Shown: positions 53,536-61,453 of the stretch, one piece after another
Numbering within the stretch: the first letter of the stretch is position 1
How the letters are laid out: every line of letters begins with the position of its first letter
The notes under the pieces: model-generated
What the model was told of the DNA's origin: nothing
The model's input: only the letters and a program-made list of their open reading frames with translations
Database searches by the model: none
Assembly: GCA_045617845.1 (NCBI GenBank)
Contig: JAZLJL010000098.1
Location: 30,069-94,068, forward strand
Origin: UBA1181 sp045617845
GTDB taxonomy: Bacteria; Bacteroidota; Bacteroidia; Bacteroidales; Paludibacteraceae
Length of the DNA stretch: 64,000 nt
Direction: 5' to 3'
Made by a program: the position numbers and the translations under genes

Positions 53536-54480
53536 ATGATTTCAATAATAGTAGCCGTTTACCAAGCGGAAAGCTATCTACATCGTTGCGTGGAGAGTGT
53601 ATTCGCCCAAACGATTCCTGATTGGGAATTGTTGTTGGTTGACGATGGCTCAACTGACAACAGCGCAGCTATTTGTGACGAATATGCGCTGATGGATCCT
53701 CGTGTGCGTGTGTTTCACCTTCCGCATCGAGGCGTCTCTGAAACGCGTCAATGTGGATTGGAAAACGCTCGTGGTGAATATTCCATCCATTGCGATCCGG
53801 ACGATTGGATCGAGCCGAACATGCTCGAGATTATGCTCCAAAAAGCCCAAGAGTCTCATGCGGATTTGGTGATGTGCGATATGTCATGGGACTATCCTGA
53901 CCATTCAGAGATTAGCATACAAAAGCCTGCGGCGTTAGACTGCGACACGATTTTGTCTGAGATGTACTTCCACATCTCATCCAGCGTCTGCAATAAGCTG
54001 ATCAGTATGGAGTGCATCCGCAAATTCAATATCCGCTATCCGAAGGACATCAACTATGTAGAGGACCTTTATGTCCTCCTTCAACTTTTCTGTAACCCTA
54101 TCCGCGTCGACTACGTTGCAATGCCCCTTTACCATTACGACCGCTACACGAATGACGGAAGCCTCACCCGCAAAAAGGACATCCAGGGTTACAAGAAGGC
54201 TGTGGATTACATCGATGCCCATATAGACAAATCGATCTATAAGTACATGGACAACCTGAAGTATGATGTCCTTTGCGAAGCTTATGAAAACCAGATTCCT
54301 GATGAAGAGTTTTTCGCAATCTATCCGGAGCTGCATTGGGGACTTCTCCTGAAAGGGTTGAAACATCCAACCATGAATTGGAAGTTTGTCGAAGTGGGTT
54401 TGGCCCTTTTCCATATGAAAGCTTTGGGAAAATGGTATGCGAAGAGCGTAACCTCCATCTCCCGCTGGTTAAGGCAATGA
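53536..54480 (+). CDS. GT2 glycosyltransferase
   Basis: The 314-residue protein has the GT-A signatures SIIVAVYQAESYLHRCVESV, VDDGSTDNSAAICDEYA, RGVSETRQCGLENARGEYS and HCDPDDWIEPNM, with DPDD as the metal site. It is a homologue of the product at 56190, with the same layout and several identical blocks, so the two arose by duplication. It should add one sugar to the block 3 unit. The 64-nt gap to the flippase gene has no strong structure. Confidence 0.92.
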   Translation: MISIIVAVYQAESYLHRCVESVFAQTIPDWELLLVDDGSTDNSAAICDEYALMDPRVRVFHLPHRGVSETRQCGLENARGEYSIHCDPDDWIEPNMLEIMLQKAQESHADLVMCDMSWDYPDHSEISIQKPAALDCDTILSEMYFHISSSVCNKLISMECIRKFNIRYPKDINYVEDLYVLLQLFCNPIRVDYVAMPLYHYDRYTNDGSLTRKKDIQGYKKAVDYIDAHIDKSIYKYMDNLKYDVLCEAYENQIPDEEFFAIYPELHWGLLLKGLKHPTMNWKFVEVGLALFHMKALGKWYAKSVTSISRWLRQ

Positions 54481-54544
54481 ACGCACAAATGTATATCATC
54501 TATAAATTTGACACGCTTCGGCGCGGTCGAAACATCCTACATCT

Positions 54545-56056
54545 GTGAACGAACTTAAGATCGGGGCCATCCTCAATTATATAGTCATCGGAATGAGCGT
54601 ATTAGTGGGGTTGCTGTATACTCCCTATATGCTGAGAATGATGGGCCAGAGCGAATATGGACTCTATTCGTTGGTCGCATCCATCATCGCCTATTTGACT
54701 GTCTTGGATTTGGGGTTCGGCAATGCGATCACTCGGTATACGGCTAAATTCAAGTCTCTCGGTAAGACGCAGGAACAATACGAGATGTTCGGTATGTTCT
54801 TCATACTCTACATTGGCATCTCTGTCGTGGCTTGCATGATTGGTGTCGGCCTCTATTTAAATGTGGAGACTATTTTCGGAGGCAGCATGAATCCAACGGA
54901 GCTTTCGCGCACTAAGGTGCTGATGGTGATCTTGTTGGCGAACTTGGCGTTCAACTTTCCGATGAGCATTTTCGGCTCCATCATCTATGCTTATGAACGA
55001 TTCATCTTTCCGAAAATAGTCAACATCATCCGTGTTGTCCTGAACTTGGTCGTGATGGTCTATCTATTGGAAAACGGATACAAAGCCATAGGCATGGCGG
55101 TAGTTCAGACGGTTTTCAACGTCCTTACATTGACCCTAAATTTCTTTTATTGCAAGTACAGCCTAAAGATTAAGATGTACTTCGGTAAGTTCAATTGGAT
55201 TTTCCTCAAGGAGGTTGCGCTCTATTCATTTTGGATTTTCCTGAACGCTATCATGGATAGGGTCTATTGGAGCACAGGGCAGTTTGTCCTAGGCTCATTT
55301 GTAGGTGCTGTGGCGGTCTCAGTCTTCGCCTTGGCTATACAGTTGGAGACTATGTACATGCAGTTCTCCACGGCTATCTCGTCACTCTTCTTGCCGAAGG
55401 TGACTGCCATGGTGGCGACAGGAAACGACGAGAAAGCCATTTCGGAATTGTTCATCAAGACGGGGAGAATCCAGTATATAATCATGTCTTTCATCTTCTG
55501 CGGCTTTGTGGTCTTCGGACAAGCATTCATCGGAATCTGGGCTGGGGAAGGGTATGAGGATGTGTTTATTATAACATTGCTTTTCTTCATAGCGCTCCTT
55601 CCTCCGTTGATCCAGAACATGGGATTAACTATTCTCCAAGCGCGTAACCAGATGAAGTTCAGAAGCTTATTGTGCATCTGTGTCGCCGTAGTAGCGTTGG
55701 TACTTGAGGTGCTGTTCGCCCGGTGGTGGGGAGGTATAGGTTGTGCGGTAGCCATATCGGGTGTCCTTCTGATTGGTAGCGGACTTATCCTCAATCTATA
55801 TTACCACATTAAACAAGGGCTTGACATTCCGAAGTTTTGGATGAATATTATCCGTATGTCAGTTGGCCCCGCAGTGGTCACTGTCGTGTTTTACCAATTG
55901 ACGAAACAGTTTGAGATAACGTCTTGGTTTGCGTTCATCAAATGGGTGATTCCTTTCGCAGTATGCTATTTGGGCATCATGTTCGTCTGTTCCTTAAACG
56001 ATTATGAAAGGAACCTTGTCACCGCACCTTTGAAGAAACTGGCCAATCGGTTTTGA
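54545..56056 (+). CDS. PST-family polysaccharide flippase (Wzx) of block 3
   Basis: Translation appears to begin at GTG 54545; this gives MNELKIGAILNYIVIGMSVL, the usual start of this Bacteroidetes Wzx group, and no ATG is better placed. The 503-residue protein has about fourteen hydrophobic segments with YTPYMLRMMGQSEYGLYSLV and LDLGFGNAITRYTAKFK. It should flip the lipid-linked unit of block 3. It is the third flippase gene of the window and is not a close relative of the two in block 2. Confidence 0.92.
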   Translation: MNELKIGAILNYIVIGMSVLVGLLYTPYMLRMMGQSEYGLYSLVASIIAYLTVLDLGFGNAITRYTAKFKSLGKTQEQYEMFGMFFILYIGISVVACMIGVGLYLNVETIFGGSMNPTELSRTKVLMVILLANLAFNFPMSIFGSIIYAYERFIFPKIVNIIRVVLNLVVMVYLLENGYKAIGMAVVQTVFNVLTLTLNFFYCKYSLKIKMYFGKFNWIFLKEVALYSFWIFLNAIMDRVYWSTGQFVLGSFVGAVAVSVFALAIQLETMYMQFSTAISSLFLPKVTAMVATGNDEKAISELFIKTGRIQYIIMSFIFCGFVVFGQAFIGIWAGEGYEDVFIITLLFFIALLPPLIQNMGLTILQARNQMKFRSLLCICVAVVALVLEVLFARWWGGIGCAVAISGVLLIGSGLILNLYYHIKQGLDIPKFWMNIIRMSVGPAVVTVVFYQLTKQFEITSWFAFIKWVIPFAVCYLGIMFVCSLNDYERNLVTAPLKKLANRF

Positions 56057-56058
56057 AT

Positions 56059-56161
56059 AGTGTGGACAACACTCGAAGGAACAAAATCTAATGAGTTCGC
56101 CAAGAACTCTGTTTACTATTAAAAGAAATTACTTGATCATATCTATTAGTTAAAATAATAG
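56059..56161 (+). other. Three successive small hairpins between the flippase and GT2 genes
   Basis: AGTGT (56059-56063) pairs with ACACT (56069-56073); GAGTTC (56093-56098) pairs with GAACTC (56104-56109); CTATTA (56143-56148) pairs with TAATAG (56156-56161). All are perfect stems of 5-6 bp with 5-7 nt loops in a 133-nt gap. No T-run follows. Confidence 0.45.
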
Positions 56162-56189
56162 GGTATAAAAAGTTTAAAAACAACTTATT

Positions 56190-57167
56190 ATGAAACCAAC
56201 TATTTCGGTCATTTGTCCAATTTATCAAGCGGAGAATTACTTAAAACGTTGCGTGGATTCGATACTAGAGCAGACTTTTCATGATTTTGAATTACTCTTA
56301 ATTGATGACGGCAGCCGTGACCGAAGTGGTGAAATTTGCGACGAATATGCCCGTGCGGACCATCGTGTGCGCGTTTTCCATAAGGAGAACGGAGGGGTAT
56401 GTAGTGCGCGCAATTTTGGATTGGACAATGCTCTTGGCGAGTATTCGATCCACGTTGACCCTGATGACTGGGTGGAACCCACGATGCTAGAGGAACTTTA
56501 TGCGAAGGCTGTGGCGGACAACGCCGATATGGTAATCTGTGATTTTTTCATCAACTGGGAAAAGAAGCAGATTTATTCAAGCCAATCTCCTTCGTCTTTG
56601 GACCATCAGATTGTCTTGCGGGAACTTTTCAATAAACTGCACGCCAGTTGCTGGAACAAGTTGGTGAAGTGCGAATGCTTCCGCAAATATGGCATACGCT
56701 TTCCGGAGAATCTTTCCATCTGGGAGGATACGTTTGTCAACGCCTCCTTATGCATGGAAAACATCAGCATCGCATATCTGGACAAGGCATTTTACCATTA
56801 TGACTATTACACCAACCCTAATTCATTGGTGAGGTCGAATAGTCAAAAGTGTGTGGAGTCCCAAAAATGGATCGTCTCGTATTTCGAATCAAGGGTTGAC
56901 GATAAATCCATTCTCGATAGCGCGAAAATCGCCACCAAGGAACGCGCTTTCTATTCGCTGATAGGGAATGGAAGCCAAATCAAAGATTTGTATCCAGAAG
57001 TGAATGAAACGTATCTTGGATTAAGGAATTATGCAAATCCTTTATGGCGTTGGTTGGCTCTCACGATTAAATATCCATCGCTCCTTCCTGTGACGCATGG
57101 ATTGTTGGTCATCGAGGAGTCCGTTAGGCTAAGTGTCGCAAAACTGGTTAGATTGATAAAAAAATGA
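56190..57167 (+). CDS. GT2 glycosyltransferase, homologue of the product at 53536
   Basis: The 325-residue protein shows SVICPIYQAENYLKRCVDSI, IDDGSRDRSGEICDEYA, NGGVCSARNFGLDNALGEYS and HVDPDDWVEPTM, with DPDD as the metal site. The spacing of these blocks and the later CWNKLVKCECFRKYGIRFPE part match the GT2 encoded at 53536 closely. A hydrophobic or amphipathic C-terminal stretch may attach it to the membrane. It lies 52 nt before the next GT2 gene. Substrate unknown. Confidence 0.92.
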   Translation: MKPTISVICPIYQAENYLKRCVDSILEQTFHDFELLLIDDGSRDRSGEICDEYARADHRVRVFHKENGGVCSARNFGLDNALGEYSIHVDPDDWVEPTMLEELYAKAVADNADMVICDFFINWEKKQIYSSQSPSSLDHQIVLRELFNKLHASCWNKLVKCECFRKYGIRFPENLSIWEDTFVNASLCMENISIAYLDKAFYHYDYYTNPNSLVRSNSQKCVESQKWIVSYFESRVDDKSILDSAKIATKERAFYSLIGNGSQIKDLYPEVNETYLGLRNYANPLWRWLALTIKYPSLLPVTHGLLVIEESVRLSVAKLVRLIKK

Positions 57168-57219
57168 AGCTATATGTCGCAAAATTAATTTTTTGCGTGT
57201 GTCTAAAGTTTAGAAAGTA

Positions 57220-58158
57220 ATGGGAGAAATGTCTATTAATGGGCCAAGGGTTTCCGTGGTCGTTCCGGTCTATGGGGTTGAGAAATTCATAGAAAGGTGT
57301 GCTCGTTCTTTGTTTGGACAAACGTACAAGGACATCGAATATGTTTTCGTGAACGATTGCACGAAGGATGAATCGATGTCCGTGCTGGAGTCAGTATGCA
57401 AGGATTACGACGGATTGGACGTGAAAATCATTAACTTGGAACAAAACGGCGGGTTACCTAATGCTCGTCGGGTAGGGGTGGAACACGCCACGGGTGAGTA
57501 TGTTATCCACGTTGATTCCGACGATTACGTGGATGGTGACATGATTGAAAAACTATGCGCCAAAGTGGTTGAAACAGGTGCCGACATGGTCTGTTTCGAC
57601 TGGTTCGATGAATATGAGGACCACAAGGAACAGGTCAGCCATTTCGAAGCCAAACGCGACCGCTATTATGAGCAGGTTTTAGCGTTGGACACCGACGCTT
57701 TCGTCTGGAGCAGGATGGCGAAACGCTCTCTCTACGATGGCTTGGAATTCCCTAAGTGCAACATGTTCGAGGACTATGTCATCACGTCGCAACTTGTGGC
57801 GAAATGCGAATCCATCGAGTTCATCCACACTCCGTTCTACCACTACATCCGCAATAACGCGGATTCCATTCGTTCGTCTGCCGACACGAAGAAAATCCTT
57901 ACCCAAGAAATCATCAATATCTATGATGTCTACAGCAGACTCAAAAGAGACGAACCTGGTAAACATCCACATATTTTCGGTAGACAAATCTTCGCGATGG
58001 GCTACCATATGATGAGGCACAACCTCTACGATTGTCTCTCCAAAGAGCAACGCAAAGTCATCCACAGGGACATACGTACCCTTTTACCTGATAGTTCCAT
58101 CCATTTTTCCTGCATAAAGCAACTCGTCCTCTGGATTCACAACTGGATTAGGTGGTAG
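57220..58158 (+). CDS. GT2 glycosyltransferase
   Basis: The 312-residue protein has VSVVVPVYGVEKFIERCARS, VNDCTKDESMSVLES, NGGLPNARRVGVEHATGEYV and HVDSDDYVDGDM, with DSDD as the metal site. It is less similar to the two other GT2 enzymes of block 3 than these are to each other. The start ATG lies after a short AT-rich gap; a second ATG two codons downstream of the first few residues could also be used. It is the last gene before the 516-nt gap that precedes the acyl-ligase genes. Confidence 0.91.
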   Translation: MGEMSINGPRVSVVVPVYGVEKFIERCARSLFGQTYKDIEYVFVNDCTKDESMSVLESVCKDYDGLDVKIINLEQNGGLPNARRVGVEHATGEYVIHVDSDDYVDGDMIEKLCAKVVETGADMVCFDWFDEYEDHKEQVSHFEAKRDRYYEQVLALDTDAFVWSRMAKRSLYDGLEFPKCNMFEDYVITSQLVAKCESIEFIHTPFYHYIRNNADSIRSSADTKKILTQEIINIYDVYSRLKRDEPGKHPHIFGRQIFAMGYHMMRHNLYDCLSKEQRKVIHRDIRTLLPDSSIHFSCIKQLVLWIHNWIRW

Positions 58159-58169
58159 TTGTCAAAAAT

Positions 58170-58190
58170 ACTTTCACTAAAGTGATTTTA
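58170..58190 (+). terminator. Weak terminator-like hairpin after the block 3 GT2 genes
   Basis: ACTTT (58170-58174) with AAAGT (58179-58183), or TCACT with AGTGA, gives a 5-bp stem followed by TTTT. The stem is weak, so termination is only possible. Confidence 0.28.
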
Positions 58191-58674
58191 TAGCCTTGCG
58201 TTTCATCTGACAATGATTCTTCTTGGTCTATATTGTGCGCTAACGAACAAAACCATATGCATGGGACAAGTATATGGAAATAAATTATATATTTGCAGTC
58301 GATTTAATGGTATGTGGAATTCGACGGAATTTAGGTTGGATTTTGTATCTTTTCGTTGTCAATAAATGTTACTGACAATAGCGAAGCTTTATGTATAATT
58401 GATCCTTTGTGTATAGAATCCCAGATTGTATATACCATTTATTCGATTGATTTTCAGAAGGAAACCGTCGTTCTTTTTCGTAAATTAAATGGATGATCAA
58501 AGAATCGTCTCTTTTTTCCAAAGAGGAAATTATGATTACGAAATCGATCTCTTTTTCGTACGATTTGTGCGTTTTTAATGCGAATTTCACACAACACAAT
58601 ATTACATTTACAAATTAACCGGTGATTTTTCATCGGTGAGAGCATTTATGTCATTTGATAAAAAATTAACACTT
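58191..58674 (+). promoter_or_regulatory. AT-rich gap with repeats and a hairpin before the acyl-ligase genes
   Basis: The gap holds TATATTTG at 58288-58295 (a -7 element without a clear -33), the direct repeat TCTTTTTCGTA at 58472-58482 and 58550-58560, the hairpin CTCTTT (58509-58514) with AAAGAG (58520-58525), and ACCGGTG (58618-58624) with CATCGGT (58631-58637) close to the gene start. No coding sequence is supported here. It probably contains the control region of the acyl-ligase operon, but I cannot fix the promoter. Confidence 0.4.
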
Positions 58675-60321
58675 ATGCCCAACAAATTCATTAAGTATTT
58701 CGAAGAGTCGTTCAAGAAGAATTGGAATCTTCCGGCGATGACCAACTACACGAACCAAAAAGGGGTTACCTTCGAGGGCCTCTCCATAGAAATCGCTAAA
58801 ATGCACCTCCTTTTCAAGGAAATCGGAATCACCTCGGACGATAAGATCGCTATCGTCGGTCCTAACTCCACGACGTGCGCCTATGCTTTCATGGCTACGA
58901 TCCTTTACGGTGCTGTCGTTGTGCCTATCCTCGAGGATTTCCAACCGGAGGATATCGTCGGCATCATCAACCACTCCGACGCTAAACTGGTTTTCTCCAC
59001 CGAGGACAACGTGGAACGCATCGAAGGAAAGGATATGCCTAAAGTGCTCGCCTTCCTCTCGATGTCTTTCACCGACGAACTGCGCGTCATCAAGGGTGAT
59101 TCTCTTAACGGTGCTTTGGACCGCCTCCCTGACCTCTTCGCACAGGCATACCCGAACGGCTTCTCCAAGGAGGACGTCAAGTTCACCGACAAGGATGGTG
59201 ACGACATGATGGTGCTGAGCTACACTTCCGGCACCACTGGCTTCGTCAAGGGCGTCATGCTCTCGGCGGAGAACTTCCGCACCGTCTTGGACTTCTCGCA
59301 GAAATTCAATATCGGAAACCCTGGCGACAAGGTCGTTTCCGTGCTTCCTCTCGCTCATACTTACGGCTGCGTCTATGATCTTTTCAGACCGCTCATCGCC
59401 GGCGTGAACGTCTACTATTTCGGCCGCATCCCGAGCCCTAAACTCCTGATGAAGGCGCTCGCCGAAATGAAGCCGGAATGGTTCTCCACCGTTCCTCTCT
59501 TCCTCGAAGTGATCTACAAAAAACAGGTCGCACCGATCCTTAGACAACGTAAGATGCAGATCCTCTTGAAATTGCCGATCATCTCCAACATCATTCTCAA
59601 GAAACTGAGGAAGGCTCTTATGGACGTTTTCGGAGGCGAACTGAAACTGATGTTCGTCGGCGGCGCCGCTCTGAGCAACGAGGTGGAAGACTTCTTCCAT
59701 AAGATCAATTTCCCTTTCACGGTGGGCTACGGTATGACCGAATGCGCTCCGCTCATCAGCATAGACTTCGTCAACCCTGTTCCTCACTCCGTGGGCAAGC
59801 TTATCGACGGCGTGTCGGTGAAGATCGACTCGGAGGAGCCGACCAAAGTGCCTGGCGAAATCCTAGTCAAGGGCGGCAACGTGATGAAGGGTTACTATAA
59901 GGACGAGGAGTCCACACGCAACGCGTTCACCGACGACGGCTGGTTCCGTACCGGCGACGTGGGCCTCTTCGACAACCAAGGGTACCTTTACCTCAGAGGC
60001 AGGACCAAGAGCTTGATCCTCACCGCTTCGGGACAGAATGTCTACCCGGAGGAGATCGAGGCTAGGCTCAACAACCAGCCTATCGTGGCGGAGAGCCTCG
60101 TGGTCCTCAGAAACAACAAACTGGTCGCTCTGGTTTACCCGGACGCCTCGGCGCTCGACGACGCTAACGACGAGGCGAAACTCGCCGATATGATGGAGAA
60201 GGTCAGAAAGGAGACTAACAGAAGCCTCTCCGCATACGAATACCTGAACGCTATCGAAATCAGGAAAGAACCGTTCGAGAAGACGCCTAAACGCAGCATC
60301 AAACGTTTCTTGTACAAATAA
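58675..60321 (+). CDS. AMP-forming acyl-CoA synthetase/acyl-ACP ligase-like enzyme, copy 1
   Basis: GTG 58636 and ATG 58648 are also in frame; ATG 58675 gives MPNKFIKYFEESFKKNW, matching the start of copy 2, and is preferred. The 548-residue protein has the adenylate-forming motifs LSYTSGTTGFVKGVMLS (P-loop), GYGMTECAPLIS, GWFRTGDVGLF and the C-terminal lysine in TPKRSIKRFLYK. It activates a carboxylic acid, probably a fatty acid, as acyl-AMP and passes it to CoA or a carrier protein. Codons are strongly G+C-rich at third positions (37 of 60 bases G+C at 59221-59280), unlike upstream genes. The nearby ACP domain suggests acyl-ACP as a product. Confidence 0.9.
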   Translation: MPNKFIKYFEESFKKNWNLPAMTNYTNQKGVTFEGLSIEIAKMHLLFKEIGITSDDKIAIVGPNSTTCAYAFMATILYGAVVVPILEDFQPEDIVGIINHSDAKLVFSTEDNVERIEGKDMPKVLAFLSMSFTDELRVIKGDSLNGALDRLPDLFAQAYPNGFSKEDVKFTDKDGDDMMVLSYTSGTTGFVKGVMLSAENFRTVLDFSQKFNIGNPGDKVVSVLPLAHTYGCVYDLFRPLIAGVNVYYFGRIPSPKLLMKALAEMKPEWFSTVPLFLEVIYKKQVAPILRQRKMQILLKLPIISNIILKKLRKALMDVFGGELKLMFVGGAALSNEVEDFFHKINFPFTVGYGMTECAPLISIDFVNPVPHSVGKLIDGVSVKIDSEEPTKVPGEILVKGGNVMKGYYKDEESTRNAFTDDGWFRTGDVGLFDNQGYLYLRGRTKSLILTASGQNVYPEEIEARLNNQPIVAESLVVLRNNKLVALVYPDASALDDANDEAKLADMMEKVRKETNRSLSAYEYLNAIEIRKEPFEKTPKRSIKRFLYK

Positions 60322-60354
60322 TCGACGCTCATCCGGCAATTACGGACCGTTCTC

Positions 60355-61419
60355 ATGAAACTCGCTATCCTCACCCAACCGTTAATCGATAACTACGGCG
60401 GATTCCTACAGGCTTTCGCCTTGCAATCTGTCTTGGTGGGCTTGGGTCATGAGGTCACGGTGGTCAACCGAACATATGACGCTGTGGACGAGGATAGGGT
60501 ATTCCGTATCAAACGCGCGGTCTTGGATGTTTTCCGAGACCATCCCATGCGTGATTTTGTGCGTCGGAGAATTCACGAATCGACGCCCATCTACGACAAC
60601 GAATCGTTGCGTCGTTTCTGCGACAACGAGGCGTTCGACGGATATGTGGTGGGAAGCGACCAGGTCTGGCGCCCTCTCTATTCGCCTTGTCTGACCAATT
60701 ACTTCCTCGACTTCACCGAAGGGAAGCGTGTGCGCCGAATGGCATATGCCGCCTCGTTCGGGGTGGACCACTGGGAGTACACGGAGGAAATGACAGCCCG
60801 CTGCAAAGCGCTCTTGGCGCATTTCGACGCGGTGGGCGTGCGTGAGGATTCGGCGGTGAAACTTTGCGCCGACTTTCTGGCGGCGGATGCCACACAGGTC
60901 CTGGACCCGACGATGTTGCTGACTACAGACGATTACGACCGCATGGTGGACGAGGACGCCACGCACAAGGCGCAAGGCACGTTGTTCACCTACCTCTTGG
61001 ACCATGACCAGCGCCTACAAGCCTGGGTGGATAGGATAGAGGAGCGTTGCGGACTGATTGCCTACGAGATGTTCCTTGGCTCCCGATTCAAAGGGCAGGA
61101 GGGCCCTTCGCAATGGATACGCAACCTGCGCGACGCAACGATGGTCCTGACCAACTCCTTCCATGGCACGCTCTTCAGCATCCTGTATCACCGCGACTTT
61201 TGGGTGATCGCAAACGACGAACGGGGCAACGCGAGACTCTCTTCTCTCTTGGCGCAGTTCGGACTGGAAGAGCGCTTCGTCGACGCTTCCCGTACGGACC
61301 TACTCGACTTCAACCGTCCCATCGACTGGTCTGCCGTGGACGACAGGCTGGAGGAGTGGCGGACGATTTCACGCAGGTTCCTGGAAGGGGCTGTGGGGAA
61401 GGAAGGGAAGGCTTGTTAG
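60355..61419 (+). CDS. Polysaccharide pyruvyltransferase-family protein (WcaK/CsaB-like)
   Basis: The 354-residue protein has the family features LAILTQPLIDNYGGFLQAFA, YVVGSDQVWRPLYSP, YFLDFTEGKRVRRMAYAASF, GVREDSAVKL, VLDPTMLLT and LTNSFHGTLFSILYHRDFWV. Members add ketal pyruvate from PEP to a sugar or belong to a related transferase group of the same fold. It lies 33 nt after the first acyl-ligase gene and 34 nt before the second, and is equally G+C-rich. The substrate is probably the block 3 unit. Confidence 0.9.
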   Translation: MKLAILTQPLIDNYGGFLQAFALQSVLVGLGHEVTVVNRTYDAVDEDRVFRIKRAVLDVFRDHPMRDFVRRRIHESTPIYDNESLRRFCDNEAFDGYVVGSDQVWRPLYSPCLTNYFLDFTEGKRVRRMAYAASFGVDHWEYTEEMTARCKALLAHFDAVGVREDSAVKLCADFLAADATQVLDPTMLLTTDDYDRMVDEDATHKAQGTLFTYLLDHDQRLQAWVDRIEERCGLIAYEMFLGSRFKGQEGPSQWIRNLRDATMVLTNSFHGTLFSILYHRDFWVIANDERGNARLSSLLAQFGLEERFVDASRTDLLDFNRPIDWSAVDDRLEEWRTISRRFLEGAVGKEGKAC

Positions 61420-61453
61420 ATACGAACTTTTTCTAGAAAGCATAGATTAAAAC

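Noticed and set aside
40110..58637. Gap hairpins as copies of a small mobile or repeat element
   Set aside because: Arm sequences differ from gap to gap, and no shared ends or target duplications are visible.
58666..59787. Long (373 codon) minus-strand open frame opposite the first acyl ligase
   Set aside because: It is a shadow produced by strong G+C third-position bias in the ligase gene; the plus-strand product has all adenylate-forming motifs.
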